64,000 nucleotides of DNA from JBLNDJ01 sp050261515 (GCA_050261515.1 JBLNDJ010000017.1:62001-126000); one strand, 5' to 3'. Counted from the first letter of the stretch, positions 50,772-60,121 are shown. Made by a program: numbers and translations. Notes: generated from the letters alone by a model not told the origin.

Positions 50772-52105
50772 TTTTCCCCTCTCCGGTCGATCACTCGCTT
50801 CGCCTTGCCCTCGCTGCGCTGGATGCTGTGCGGCTCCACCAGGCTGACCGCGACGCGCAGACCGACGGCGCTTTCAATCGCGCGCGTCAGCTTCTCGTTC
50901 AGCTCCACCAGCGCGCGGATGCGGTCGCCGAACACCTCCGGCGTCACCTCCACCTGCACCTCCACCTGGTCGAGGCCCTTTTCGCGGGTGAGGATGATCT
51001 GGTAATGGGGCAGCGTGCCCTCCACCGCCAGCAGCGCCGATTCGATTTGGGACGGGTACAGGTTCACGCCGCGGATGATCAGCATGTCGTCGGTGCGGCG
51101 GCCAATGCGGCGGATGCGCCGGAGCGTGCGCCCGCAGGGGCACGGCTCGGGCTGGATCGCCGTGAGGTCGCGCGTGCGATAGCGAATCAGCGGCATGGCC
51201 TGTTTGCTCAGCGAGGTCACGACCAACTCGCCCTCGGCGCCGTCTGGCAGGTTCTCGCCGGTATCGGGATCGATGATTTCAGGATAGAAGTGGTCCTCGA
51301 AGATATGCGGACCGTGCTGGAACCAGCACTCGGCGCCGACGCCGGGCCCGGTCATTTCCGATAGGCCGTAGCAGTCGTAGGCCTTGATGCCGGCCGCCGA
51401 TTCGATGTGGCGGCGCATGGACTCGCTCCAGGGCTCGGAGCCGAAGCCGCCCGTGCGCAGCGGCAGTTCGCGCACGTCAATTCCCATCTCCGCGGCGCGT
51501 TCGAGCATGTGCACGAAGTAGCTCGGGGTCGCGCAGACGGACGTGACCTGGAAATCCTTCATGATCATGATCTGGCGGTCGGTGCTGCCGCCCGACATTG
51601 GAACCACGGTCACGCCGAGCGCTTCGAGGCCATAGTGGAAGCCGAGGCCGCCGGTGAACAGGCCGTATCCGTGCGCGTTCTGAAAAATGTCGTCGCGATC
51701 GATTCCGAAGGAGGCGAGCGCACGCGCCATGACCGAGGTCCAGACGTTCAGGTCGTCCTGCGTGTAGGCGACCACGATCGGCTTGCCCGTGGTGCCGCTC
51801 GAGGCGTGCAGCCGCACGATGTCGCGCAACGGGACGGCGAACAGCCCGTAGGGGTACGCATCGCGCAGGTCGCTCTTCATCGTGAACGGCAGGCGGCGCA
51901 GGTCGTCGAGGCTTCGGATGTGCTCGGGCCGCAGGCCGAGCCGGTTCATCCGGTCGCGCGTGAGCTGGACGCGTTCGTAGGCGCGGCTGACCGTGGCCTG
52001 AAGCCGCGAGAGCTGCAGGTCGCGGAGCTGCTCCACGGGCAGGTAGTCCGGCGCGCTCACGGGATGAAAACGCCGTTTCGTCTTTTCGGCTGCTAATATC
52101 GGCAT
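50768..52105 (-). CDS. paaK: phenylacetate-CoA ligase
   Basis: This is an ANL-superfamily ligase of 445 residues that activates phenylacetate or a related aromatic acid with ATP and CoA. The phosphate loop LHASSGTTGKPIVVAYT is intact, with YGLSEMTGPGV and MLIIRGVNLYPSQIE further on. The N-terminal segment QLRDLQLSRLQATVSRAYERV is typical of PaaK. The ACT gene follows by a 4 bp overlap. No ring-hydroxylating paaABCDE genes are here, so it may serve amino-acid or arylacetate fermentation or catabolism elsewhere. Confidence 0.92.
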   Translation of the reverse strand: MPILAAEKTKRRFHPVSAPDYLPVEQLRDLQLSRLQATVSRAYERVQLTRDRMNRLGLRPEHIRSLDDLRRLPFTMKSDLRDAYPYGLFAVPLRDIVRLHASSGTTGKPIVVAYTQDDLNVWTSVMARALASFGIDRDDIFQNAHGYGLFTGGLGFHYGLEALGVTVVPMSGGSTDRQIMIMKDFQVTSVCATPSYFVHMLERAAEMGIDVRELPLRTGGFGSEPWSESMRRHIESAAGIKAYDCYGLSEMTGPGVGAECWFQHGPHIFEDHFYPEIIDPDTGENLPDGAEGELVVTSLSKQAMPLIRYRTRDLTAIQPEPCPCGRTLRRIRRIGRRTDDMLIIRGVNLYPSQIESALLAVEGTLPHYQIILTREKGLDQVEVQVEVTPEVFGDRIRALVELNEKLTRAIESAVGLRVAVSLVEPHSIQRSEGKAKRVIDRRGEK

Positions 52106-52211
52106 TAGGGATTGAGTATACCGCGGCGCGGCGGATCACCACGGCACACTGGAGAGCGGGCGCGAGGTATGCCTCACGCCCCTCTCCAAGTCCTTTCGGA
52201 GAACTTGCGGC

Positions 52212-53039
52212 CTAACGGCGCCGCGGAGATTCGCACCCCCACCGGCCAATAGCGTGCGGATGCACCTTCACCGGCGTGAAGAATGGAGTTAGTTTCAAGC
52301 TATCTATATCCTGAGGCAGCAGAAACGTGTTCGGATAGGTGATATATCCCAGGCACATCAGCGCGCTATCCGAGCTGCCTCCGTCGCACCCATCCGGATG
52401 AGGAAGGCCCAGGGCGTGTCCCAGTTCGTGCCCGAGACCGCCCACCCAACGGCACACGCCGTAATCGACCAACGTTTCGCCGGAGCAGACGGGAACCACC
52501 GGCTCGCCCACCAGCCCCCGCAGATCGTTTGCCGGGAGCAGGGCGACGCCATTTGTTCCGCCCGTGCTTTGTCCGCACGCGGGATCGGCATCCAGGTAGA
52601 AGAGCCAGCGGTACTCCGGATCGTCGAACTGGCCGCCGGTTTCCGCAAAGCCATCCGCCAAGGCGTTGATCCAGAACCATTGGCTCCAGTCGTCCCCGTT
52701 GGGGTTCGACAGATACCAATCGGCCGTGTGTTCTGTAGTCACGATGTCTACTTCCGGCTTGTACAGCGAGAAACTCAGTTCGTCTCCCATTTGGTCCTGA
52801 AACCATACCTGGAGGTTCTCGATCGCGTCCTTGATTGCGCGCGCGTATTCCCGGCGTAAGACCCGATCGGACGGAATCATGTAGACTACTCTGATCTGCG
52901 GACCGGACTTGCGCGTTTTTTGCGCGGGAGTATCCGAGGCCCGGGCTGGAACGCCGGAGAAAACCGCGCTGAGAATGCACACGCAAGCGGTGATGCAGGT
53001 TGCGCCGGCGCGCACCTGTAGTGTCGGTGAGATTTCCAT
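52212..53039 (-). CDS. exported metzincin-like zinc protease
   Basis: This 275-residue protein has a hydrophobic leader (TCITACVCILSAVFSGVPARAS). The zinc motif HELGHALGLPHPDG (H204, E205, H208, H214) fits HExxHxxGxxH of metzincins. A nearby LMCLGYITYP may supply the Met-turn. The family is not clear; the sequence around WYLSNPNGDDWSQWFWINAL and LFYLDADPACGQ may be specific. It is probably a secreted peptidase. It has its own unit, followed by a 106 bp gap to paaK. Confidence 0.8.
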   Translation of the reverse strand: MEISPTLQVRAGATCITACVCILSAVFSGVPARASDTPAQKTRKSGPQIRVVYMIPSDRVLRREYARAIKDAIENLQVWFQDQMGDELSFSLYKPEVDIVTTEHTADWYLSNPNGDDWSQWFWINALADGFAETGGQFDDPEYRWLFYLDADPACGQSTGGTNGVALLPANDLRGLVGEPVVPVCSGETLVDYGVCRWVGGLGHELGHALGLPHPDGCDGGSSDSALMCLGYITYPNTFLLPQDIDSLKLTPFFTPVKVHPHAIGRWGCESPRRR

Positions 53040-53115
53040 GTGGCTCCCTTCACCCTTCTGTTACTGCTGGCACAATTCTGCGGAAGTCAGTCGGAGTAAG
53101 TCAAGCTTATTAATA

Positions 53116-54480
53116 TCAGGTGCGCGCGTAGTATTCCATCAGGTCGGCGCGCGTGATAAGGCCCACCGGGCGGCCCTCGCGCGTGACCACAACCGCGGAG
53201 TTACCCGCAAGCAGCAGCCGGTACACCTCTTCGAGCAGCACGCGCGAATCGGCTTGCGGCATGGGTCTCGCCATAACTTCCCGCAAGGTGAGAACCGCGT
53301 CATGCCGCTGGTGCAGCGCGTGCATGATGGTGATTTCCTGCACCGCGCCCACGATCTGGCCGTTTTCGACCACGGGAAGCTGCGAGATTCCGTGCGCGCG
53401 GAAGGTCTCGACGGCCTCTTGAAGAGGGCTGTCCGGAAGCAGGTAGATAAGCTTGCCCTCGCTGCCGAGCGCGGAGAGAACATCGCCCGCCGTGGTCTGC
53501 GCGGGCGAGACGTCGGTGAAGCCGTTCTGCGCGAGCCACGCGTCGTCGTACATTTTGCTCAGGTAGTTCCGGCCAGTGTCCGGGCAGAGGACGACGATCA
53601 GGTCGCCTTCGCCGCAGCGCTGCGCGTACTTGAAGGCCGCCGCCAACGCCGTGCCGCTCGAGCCGCCTAGCAGGATCGCATCCTGCCGCGCCACCGCGCG
53701 CGCGGTCTGGAACGACTCGGCGTCGCTGATGCGAATCCACTCGTCGATCACCTGCGCATTCAGCGTGCCGGGGACGAAATCCTCACCGATGCCTTCGACC
53801 TTCCAGGACGCGGGCGTGCCGCCGCTCAGGATGGAGCCTTCGATATCGGCCCCGATGACGCGGATCGCCGGATTGCGCTCTTTGAGATAACGGCCTACGC
53901 CGCTGATGGTGCCGCCGGTTCCGGCCGCGGCGACGAACGCGGTGAGGCGCCCGCCGGTCTGCTCCCAGATCTCGGGGCCGGTGGACTGGTAGTGCGCCTG
54001 GGGGTTGTCGAGATTCGCGAACTGGTTGGGACGCCACGCGCCGACGATCTCGCGCGCAAGGCGGTCGGCGACGCCGTTGTAGCTTTCGGGCGAATCGGGC
54101 GGCACGTTGGTGGGCGTGATGACGACCTCGGCGCCATAAGCGCGCAGCAGCCGCACCTTGTCTCCGCTCATCTTGTCCGGCAGAACGAAGATGCAGCGGT
54201 AGCCGCGCACGGCCGATACCAGCGCGAGACCAAGGCCGGTGTTGCCCGCGGTCGCCTCGACGATGGTGCCTCCGGGGCGCAGCTCGCCCCGCCGCTCGGC
54301 TTCGCGGATCATGTTGAGCGCGACGCGGTCCTTCGTGCTGCCGCCGGGGTTGAAGGATTCCACCTTGACGCAGATGCGCGGGGCGAAGCGCTCCGCGGAA
54401 CGGTTCAGGCGTATCAGCGGCGTGTTGCCGATGGTTTCGAGAATGCCCTGCGAAATGGCGCCGGCGTGTGGACTGGCCAC
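53116..54480 (-). CDS. cystathionine beta-synthase-like enzyme with paired CBS domains
   Basis: This 454-residue protein has a PLP beta-family domain (1-330) with K50 in NPGGSTKDRVALNMI, EATAGNTGLGLALVSAVRGY and AAAGTGGTISGVGRYLKE. The C-terminal part (about 335-454) has two CBS motifs (VETFRAHGISQLPVVENG, LLLAGNSAVVVTREGRPVGLI). It would condense serine and homocysteine or use O-acetylserine. The CBS pair may bind an adenine nucleotide or SAM. It is the third gene after cysK2 and an Rrf2 regulator. Confidence 0.9.
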   Translation of the reverse strand: MASPHAGAISQGILETIGNTPLIRLNRSAERFAPRICVKVESFNPGGSTKDRVALNMIREAERRGELRPGGTIVEATAGNTGLGLALVSAVRGYRCIFVLPDKMSGDKVRLLRAYGAEVVITPTNVPPDSPESYNGVADRLAREIVGAWRPNQFANLDNPQAHYQSTGPEIWEQTGGRLTAFVAAAGTGGTISGVGRYLKERNPAIRVIGADIEGSILSGGTPASWKVEGIGEDFVPGTLNAQVIDEWIRISDAESFQTARAVARQDAILLGGSSGTALAAAFKYAQRCGEGDLIVVLCPDTGRNYLSKMYDDAWLAQNGFTDVSPAQTTAGDVLSALGSEGKLIYLLPDSPLQEAVETFRAHGISQLPVVENGQIVGAVQEITIMHALHQRHDAVLTLREVMARPMPQADSRVLLEEVYRLLLAGNSAVVVTREGRPVGLITRADLMEYYART

Positions 54481-54537
54481 GGCTTGCCCCTCCTCGGCGG
54501 AGCCGCAAGACCCAAGGGGGCGCAGGCCGCCGCCGAT

Positions 54538-54948
54538 TCAAATATCCCAATTGGGGACGTAGTGCTGCTGGCGTTGTTTCCAGTCGCGGACGAGTTGCGC
54601 GAAGTGGGTCTTGCCCACGATCTCGTCCACCGCGGCATCCACGCGCTTCCAGGTTTCGGCGAACGGCCCGTCGGCGTGCCGGCTGCGCTGTTCGCCTTCA
54701 ATGATACGCAGCACCTCGGCGACCGTGATCGCGTCGGGGCGGCGAACCAGCAGATACCCGCCGTCGGCCCCCCGGCGCGATTCGACCAGTCCGCCCTGGC
54801 GCAGGGCGGACAGAATCAGCTCGAGGAACTTGGCGGGAATCCGCTGGCGCTTTGCTATGTCCGCGGCCCGAACCGGCGTGCCGTCATCGTGCGCCGCCAG
54901 ATCGAAGACCGCGCGCAAAGCGTATTCGCCTTTGGCCGGGAAATGCAT
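54538..54948 (-). CDS. Rrf2 family transcriptional regulator, CymR-like
   Basis: This is a 136-residue winged-helix regulator. The Rrf2 pattern KGEYALRAVFDLAAHDDG then ADIAKRQRIPAKFLELILSAL and GGLVESRRGADGGYLL is plain. It has no cysteine in the place where IscR binds an iron-sulfur cluster, so it is more like CymR, which binds CysK and represses sulfur genes. It lies between cysK2 and the cystathionine synthase-like gene, 5 bp after cysK2, which fits that role. Confidence 0.9.
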   Translation of the reverse strand: MHFPAKGEYALRAVFDLAAHDDGTPVRAADIAKRQRIPAKFLELILSALRQGGLVESRRGADGGYLLVRRPDAITVAEVLRIIEGEQRSRHADGPFAETWKRVDAAVDEIVGKTHFAQLVRDWKQRQQHYVPNWDI

Positions 54949-54953
54949 GGCTC

Positions 54954-55958
54954 CTAGACGATGCCTTCGAACAGCACCGAGCTCAGGTAGCGCTCGCCGG
55001 AATCGGGCAGGATCGTCACGATCGTCTTCCCCTCGAACTCCGGCAGCTTTGCGAGCCGGACGGCCACAGCGGCCGCGGCGCCGCTCGAGATCCCGCTCAG
55101 AATCCCCTCTTCGGAGGCCAGCCGGCGGGCCGTGGTGATCGCCTCCTCATTCGAGATCAGCTCGACGCGATCCACCAGCGACAGATCGAGCGTGCCCGGA
55201 ATGAGGCCCGCGCCGAGACCCTGAATCTTGTGCGGCCCCGGCTTGATCGGCTCGCCGGCGCGCGTCTGCGTGATCACCGGGCTCGTCTCCGGTTCGATCG
55301 CCACCGACACGATATTCTTGCCCTGGGTCTGCTTCAGGTATCGCGACACGCCCGTAATGGTGCCGCCCGTCCCGACGCCGCTCACCAGCACGTCCACCTG
55401 TCCCGCCGTGTCCTGCCAGATCTCGGGCCCCGTGGTGCGGAAGTGTATGTCGGGGTTCGCGGGATTCTGGAACTGGTTCAGCAGAACGTAACGCCCGGGG
55501 TCGGAGGCCTGAATCTCGGCGGCTTTCGCCATGGCGCCCTTCATGCCGAGCGCGCCTTCGGTCAGCACCAGGTTCGCCCCGAACGCCTTGAGCACCTTGC
55601 GCCGCTCGAGCGACATCGTCTCGGGCATCGTCAGCGTGAGCTTGTAGCCCCGCGAAGCGGCCACGAACGCGAGTGCGATTCCCGTGTTTCCGCTGGTCGG
55701 CTCGATCAGCTCGGTCCCCGGCTTCAAAAGCCCGCGCCGCTCGGCGTCCCAGATCATCGACGCGCCGATGCGGCACTTCACCGAATACGCCGGGTTTCGC
55801 CCTTCAATCTTTGCCAGGATCGTGGCCTTGGCCCCGTCCACGATCTTGTTCAGCCGGACCAGCGGCGTCCGGCCGATGCTGAGCGAATTGTCTTCAAAGT
55901 AACGCGGCGCCTGCTTCGCCGCCTCCGAGAGCTCCACGGTCGATTGGACCTTGGACAT
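54954..55958 (-). CDS. cysK: cysteine synthase (O-acetylserine sulfhydrylase), copy 2
   Basis: This is a second OAS sulfhydrylase, 334 residues. PLP lysine K61 lies in NPAYSVKCRIGASM, and SGNTGIALAFVAASRGY and GVGTGGTITGVSRYL follow. It starts at ATG 55958 with AAAGGAGA; the N-terminus is about 18 residues longer than copy 1. Downstream are the Rrf2 regulator and the CBS-like gene in one likely operon. The sequence is very close to the copy at 40651. Confidence 0.93.
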   Translation of the reverse strand: MSKVQSTVELSEAAKQAPRYFEDNSLSIGRTPLVRLNKIVDGAKATILAKIEGRNPAYSVKCRIGASMIWDAERRGLLKPGTELIEPTSGNTGIALAFVAASRGYKLTLTMPETMSLERRKVLKAFGANLVLTEGALGMKGAMAKAAEIQASDPGRYVLLNQFQNPANPDIHFRTTGPEIWQDTAGQVDVLVSGVGTGGTITGVSRYLKQTQGKNIVSVAIEPETSPVITQTRAGEPIKPGPHKIQGLGAGLIPGTLDLSLVDRVELISNEEAITTARRLASEEGILSGISSGAAAAVAVRLAKLPEFEGKTIVTILPDSGERYLSSVLFEGIV

Positions 55959-55978
55959 CTGAACGTCTCCTTTCGCAA

Positions 55979-56003
55979 ATACCACAATTGCGATCAAGTT
56001 TAT
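55979..56003. promoter_or_regulatory. possible Rrf2-type operator upstream of cysK copy 2
   Basis: A 25 bp stretch begins ATA and ends TAT with an AT-rich middle in the short leader of cysK2. Rrf2 regulators often bind 25 bp sites with ATA/TAT ends, but internal dyad symmetry here is poor. A candidate only. Confidence 0.25.
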
Positions 56004-56049
56004 GGTCTTCTCAGAGTATAGACCCGTGGAGCGTTGCAATTCAAGAGGG

Positions 56050-57600
56050 TTATTGGAGGCGCATCCGCCGCCAGTAGGCGTTGCCGGTATCGAGCGTCTC
56101 GGGCAAAATGGTCCGCTGGTAGACGCGAAGCTCGACTTCCCGGCCGGCAAACGCCGCCAGGTCAACCTGGATCGCCTGCCACTGGCGCGCCGGCGCGCCG
56201 GCGCCGCTCTCGATGGTGCGGCGCAGCACGTTCGCATTGTTCGCGAAAACTTCGAGCTGCCAGGCGCAGCCGGGGTCGGCGGCGACTTCAAGTTCGAGCC
56301 TGGGCGCGGCGCCGGCTTGCGCAGTGCGGCGGAAGACGAGACCGCGGGCCTCGTCCCGAGGCCAGGTGGCGAGCACGTCCCCGTCGATATAGGTTCCGCG
56401 CGGGCAGCGGCCTCCGCCGATTCCGAAGCCGGCGCGGTTGAGCGTCCAGGCAGGGTCCCACTCCTTGGCGAAGTCGGCCAGTTCGAACCGCTCGGCAGGC
56501 TGCGTCCGAACGTCGCGCCACGGCACGACGAGATCGCCGCCGCCGGCGCCGAGGATCTTGCGGCCAAGGGCGGCAATGCGGCGGACGATGCCGGAAATCC
56601 GCTCATCCACCGGCTTGGTAAACTTCACCGGCCCGAGGTTCGGCCCGGCGATGCGGTCGTTCAACGGTTCGACGAGATGCCGCGGCAGCGCCTTCATGCC
56701 GTGCATGGCGCCGACCACCGCACCCGCGTTGGCTGCGTTGCAGTCGGCGTCGGAGAAGTCGGCGGCGTGATAGGCCAGGTTCACGGTCTTCAAATAATCG
56801 CCTTCGCCATACCACACGCTGGCGGCCACGATGCCGCCGTTTGGAACGGCGTTGTTGAGCGGCGGATACTCCAAGCGCCAGCGGTCCTCGATCGCGCGAA
56901 ATACCTGCGCGGCCGGGGCGCCCTGCTCCGCCATCGCGATCACCATGTCGAGGCACTGGCGGTAGGGCGAGGACGGATGAATGAGCTTCGCCGCCTGGCG
57001 GACAATCTCGTGCGGATCAGACTCGCGGAAAGCCAGGCTGACGAGGCCGGCGACGAACACGCCGCCGTCGGCGCCCTCGGCGTATCCGTTGATGTGCGAG
57101 TATTTGCGGGCGAGCGCGCCTGCAAGGTTGGCGTCCCCGGGCGCGATCATGCCGTAGATATCGCCGCTGAACTGAGGGCCTATGGTCCACCACAGCTTGT
57201 TGTAGCGGGGCAGGCCGGCCTGGCTCCCGGGCACGCCCTTGAGCAGCGCGAGGCGCGTCTGCTCGCTCGATCCCCAGGTGCCCGCTTCATCTTCCTTCCA
57301 CTGAGCGCCGAGCTGATCGAGCGTCATATGGACGCCGTATTTCTCGAACGCACGCAGCGCGACGAGTTCGTAGTAGTAGTCGTCATCGACGGGAGCGGCT
57401 TCAATTTTGTGCGGATAGCTGTCCACGAACACGCGCTCCGCCGAGGCGCGCTGGCCCTCGAACTGAAAGCCCATGAGCGTGCCGATGATTTGGCCGTTCC
57501 ACGCGCCGGCGATGCGGTCTTCGTACTCGGCCTGGGTCAGCTTCAACGGCTCGGCAGCCTGCACGCACACGCAAAGGATCGCCGCGATGAACATTCGCAT
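56050..57600 (-). CDS. exported ADP-ribosylglycohydrolase-fold protein
   Basis: This is a 516-residue protein with a signal peptide (MRMFIAAILCVCVQAAEP). The ARH fold is suggested by AGAWNGQIIGTLMGFQFEG, DDDYYYELVALRAFEKYG and the C-terminal metal motif SDADCNAANAGAVVGAMHG. About 150 extra residues at the end look beta-rich and may bind sugar (VFANNANVLRRTIESGAG). Most family members are cytoplasmic, so the leader is notable. It may act on a secreted glycan or nucleoside. The substrate is unknown. It is convergent-free, lying just before tRNA-Ser. Confidence 0.83.
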   Translation of the reverse strand: MRMFIAAILCVCVQAAEPLKLTQAEYEDRIAGAWNGQIIGTLMGFQFEGQRASAERVFVDSYPHKIEAAPVDDDYYYELVALRAFEKYGVHMTLDQLGAQWKEDEAGTWGSSEQTRLALLKGVPGSQAGLPRYNKLWWTIGPQFSGDIYGMIAPGDANLAGALARKYSHINGYAEGADGGVFVAGLVSLAFRESDPHEIVRQAAKLIHPSSPYRQCLDMVIAMAEQGAPAAQVFRAIEDRWRLEYPPLNNAVPNGGIVAASVWYGEGDYLKTVNLAYHAADFSDADCNAANAGAVVGAMHGMKALPRHLVEPLNDRIAGPNLGPVKFTKPVDERISGIVRRIAALGRKILGAGGGDLVVPWRDVRTQPAERFELADFAKEWDPAWTLNRAGFGIGGGRCPRGTYIDGDVLATWPRDEARGLVFRRTAQAGAAPRLELEVAADPGCAWQLEVFANNANVLRRTIESGAGAPARQWQAIQVDLAAFAGREVELRVYQRTILPETLDTGNAYWRRMRLQ

Positions 57601-57666
57601 AGAAGCTCATTGTGCAGGTTTGCGCGGCCGGATGCCAGCGGCTGATATACTGGACAAGACCGGTGC

Positions 57667-57756
57667 GGAGAGGTGGCAGAGTGGTCGAATGCGGCGGTCT
57701 CGAAAACCGTTGACGGGGTAACTCGTCCGGGAGTTCGAATCTCCCCCTCTCCGCCA
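57667..57756 (+). tRNA. tRNA-Ser (anticodon CGA)
   Basis: This is a class II tRNA. The acceptor stem GGAGAGG pairs with CCTCTCC (57746-57752), then G and an encoded CCA. The anticodon loop is CTCGAAA with CGA at 57701-57703, reading UCG. A long variable arm (GACGGGGTAACTCGTC region) is present, as expected for serine, and the T loop reads GTTCGAATC. It lies between divergent protein genes. Confidence 0.95.
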
Positions 57757-57768
57757 GCAACCCCCTTC

Positions 57769-58404
57769 CTACCAGCGAAGTCCAAACGTTACCGGCAGAA
57801 TCGTCGTGCGAACCGGCGTCGTGTAGATGTAGTGGTAGCGCGACTCGGCGAAGAGCTTCGTTCTGCTGTCCTCGCTGAGACGGAACGTTACGCCGGCTCC
57901 GGCGTTCCAGCCGGCTTTGTTCTGGGTGAAAGACGCCAGCACCTGGTTCGCCGCCACCGGAACCGTCACGAATCCGAATAGAAACGGGTCGAACACGGTC
58001 ACGGCCGCGAGCACCGGCTTGGTGAACTCGATGGTCCGGCGGTAGTAGCCTCCGCCCCCCATGAGGTATGCATCGAAGCGCCCGTGCGGATTGAACCGGA
58101 AGACGGGGTTCAGCGTCACCGAGTAGATGCGGCCGGTTCCGCCGGGCACGCCCGCGGCGGCCAGAGCCCCATCGGTCAGCCCGAACTCGTTATAGCCGAA
58201 CTCGCCCAGCACGCCGAGCCGCGAAAAGAGATTCACGCCGGCGCCGGCTTGCAAATTGAAGCCGGTATTGAAGCGGCCCCCGCTGTTGCCCACCGGCTGG
58301 CTGAATCCGCCTCCGCCCTCGATGATCAGGCGGGACGTATCCTGCGCGGCCGACACAAAGGGGACCATGCACAGAACCGCCCAAGCTATCTTGCTGCATC
58401 GCAT
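57769..58404 (-). CDS. outer-membrane beta-barrel protein
   Basis: This is a 211-residue OmpA/OmpW-like barrel. ATG 58404 has a good ribosome site (GAGGAG); an upstream GTG at 58419 is less likely. Signal peptide: KIAWAVLCMVPFVSAAQ. Alternating beta strands include VLGEFGYNEFGL, FDAYLMGGGGYYRRTIEF, and KLFAESRYHYIYT, ending with aromatic W (LRW), a barrel assembly signal. Function is unknown. It is divergent from nothing; recN lies 46 bp upstream on the same strand. Confidence 0.82.
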   Translation of the reverse strand: MRCSKIAWAVLCMVPFVSAAQDTSRLIIEGGGGFSQPVGNSGGRFNTGFNLQAGAGVNLFSRLGVLGEFGYNEFGLTDGALAAAGVPGGTGRIYSVTLNPVFRFNPHGRFDAYLMGGGGYYRRTIEFTKPVLAAVTVFDPFLFGFVTVPVAANQVLASFTQNKAGWNAGAGVTFRLSEDSRTKLFAESRYHYIYTTPVRTTILPVTFGLRW

Positions 58405-58450
58405 ATCACAACTCCTCACCAGTTACGATGCCGGCGGGAAATCGCGCGGG

Positions 58451-60121
58451 TTATTTTTGCGCGGACGCTCCGATTTTGATCAACTGCTCGGCGTGCTTGA
58501 GGGCCTCGCGGGTCAACCGTTCTCCCGAGAGCATACGGCCGATTTCACGCACACGCCCCGCGGCGTCGAGCGGCTCGACAACGGCGACGGTGCGTCCTCC
58601 ACTCTCGCGCTTCTCGACGCGGAAATGCTCGTCGGCAAAGCCGGCGATCTGCGGCAGGTGCGTCACCGAGAGAACCTGGCAGGAGGCGGCGAGCTGTTTG
58701 AGGCGGCGGCCCACGGTCTCGGCGGCGCGGCCTCCGACGCCCGCGTCCACTTCGTCGAACACCAGCGTGCGCCCGCCCGCCGAGGCGACGCAGGTCTTCA
58801 ACGCCAGCGCGATGCGCGAAAGCTCGCCGCCCGATGCTACCTTCTCGAGCGGACGCGGCTCCTCGCCCAGGTTCGGCGAAACCAGGAAGCGTACGGCATC
58901 GGCCCCGCTCTCGGACCACGCCGCGGGCTCGATCGTGACCTGGAATTTCGTGCGCTCCATCGCCAGGCTCGCCAGTTCGGCTTCTACGTTCCTTTCGAGC
59001 TTGCGTGCGCGCTCTTTGCGCCGCGCCGACAGCGCCCGCGCGGCTTCTTCGTAAGACGCCGCGAGCCGTTCTCGTTCCCGCTCGAGTTCCGCTTTGCGCT
59101 CGCCCGCCGTCTCGACCCCGCGGATCTGCGCCGCGAGCTGCTGGAGAAACGCGAGAATTTCCGCGGGCGTCGAGCCGTACTTCCGCTTCAGCTTGTCGAG
59201 CGCGGCAAGCCGCGATTCCACCTGCTCGAGCCGCGCGGGATTCGCCTCCAGGTGCGACAGGTAATCGCGCACCGCGTAGGAAACTTCTTCGACGCCGATG
59301 ACGGCCGAGGCGAGGCTCTCGCGGCTGGCCGCCAGCCGCGGATCGATCCGCAGAAGTTCGTCGAGCCGCCGCGCGGCCAGGCGCATCTGCGCGAGCGCGG
59401 ATTCGGGCGCGTCGTAGAGCGCGGAGTAGACCGCATTCGCCGTCTCCTCCAGCCGCGCCCCGTTCTGGAGCACGCGGCGCTCGCATTCGAGCTCGGCATC
59501 CTCGCCCGGCTTCGGCCCTACGCTCTCGATCTCCTTGCGCTGAAAATTCCAGACGTCGAGCAGCCGCAGCTTTTCCTGCTCTCCGCGCTCGAACTCCTCG
59601 AGCGCGCTGGTGACGGACCGCCACTCGCGATAGAGCGCCGCCACGCCGGCGGCGGCCTCGGCGGTCGCTGCAAAGTCGTCGAGCATTTCGAGCTGCGCGG
59701 CGGGGCTGAACAGCATCTGCTGGTCGTGCTGGCCGTGTATGTCGCCGAGGAAGGGCGCCATCTCGCGAAGCAGCGTGGCTGTGATGGGCCGGCTGCCGGC
59801 AAAGGCGCGCGACTTGCCCTCGGCCGAGATCTCGCGTTCGAGAATCAGTTCGCCATCCTCGGTCTCGATGCCCGCCTGCTCCAGCAGCCGCGCGAACGCC
59901 TTCTCCGGCGGGAGTTCGAAGACGCCCGAGATGCGCGCGCGCGCCGCACCGGTCCGGACCGCGTCCTGCGACGCGCGCCCGCCGAAAAGCAGCCCGAGCG
60001 CGTCCACCACGATCGACTTGCCGCTTCCGGTCTCGCCGGTGAGGATGTTGAGCCCGCGGCCGAACCGCACGCGGGCGTGCTCGATGACGGCGTAGTTCTC
60101 GACGACCAGATCCAGGAGCAT
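58451..60121 (-). CDS. recN: DNA repair protein RecN
   Basis: RecN is an SMC-like ATPase in double-strand break repair, 556 residues. Walker A is GETGSGKS (29-36), in the RecN start LNILTGETGSGKSIVVDAL. A central coiled coil follows. The ABC signature SGGELSRIALALK and Walker B TLVFDEVDAGVGGRAAETVG lie near the C-terminus. It likely starts at ATG 60121. A 113 bp gap separates it from the divergent receiver protein. Confidence 0.97.
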   Translation of the reverse strand: MLLDLVVENYAVIEHARVRFGRGLNILTGETGSGKSIVVDALGLLFGGRASQDAVRTGAARARISGVFELPPEKAFARLLEQAGIETEDGELILEREISAEGKSRAFAGSRPITATLLREMAPFLGDIHGQHDQQMLFSPAAQLEMLDDFAATAEAAAGVAALYREWRSVTSALEEFERGEQEKLRLLDVWNFQRKEIESVGPKPGEDAELECERRVLQNGARLEETANAVYSALYDAPESALAQMRLAARRLDELLRIDPRLAASRESLASAVIGVEEVSYAVRDYLSHLEANPARLEQVESRLAALDKLKRKYGSTPAEILAFLQQLAAQIRGVETAGERKAELERERERLAASYEEAARALSARRKERARKLERNVEAELASLAMERTKFQVTIEPAAWSESGADAVRFLVSPNLGEEPRPLEKVASGGELSRIALALKTCVASAGGRTLVFDEVDAGVGGRAAETVGRRLKQLAASCQVLSVTHLPQIAGFADEHFRVEKRESGGRTVAVVEPLDAAGRVREIGRMLSGERLTREALKHAEQLIKIGASAQK

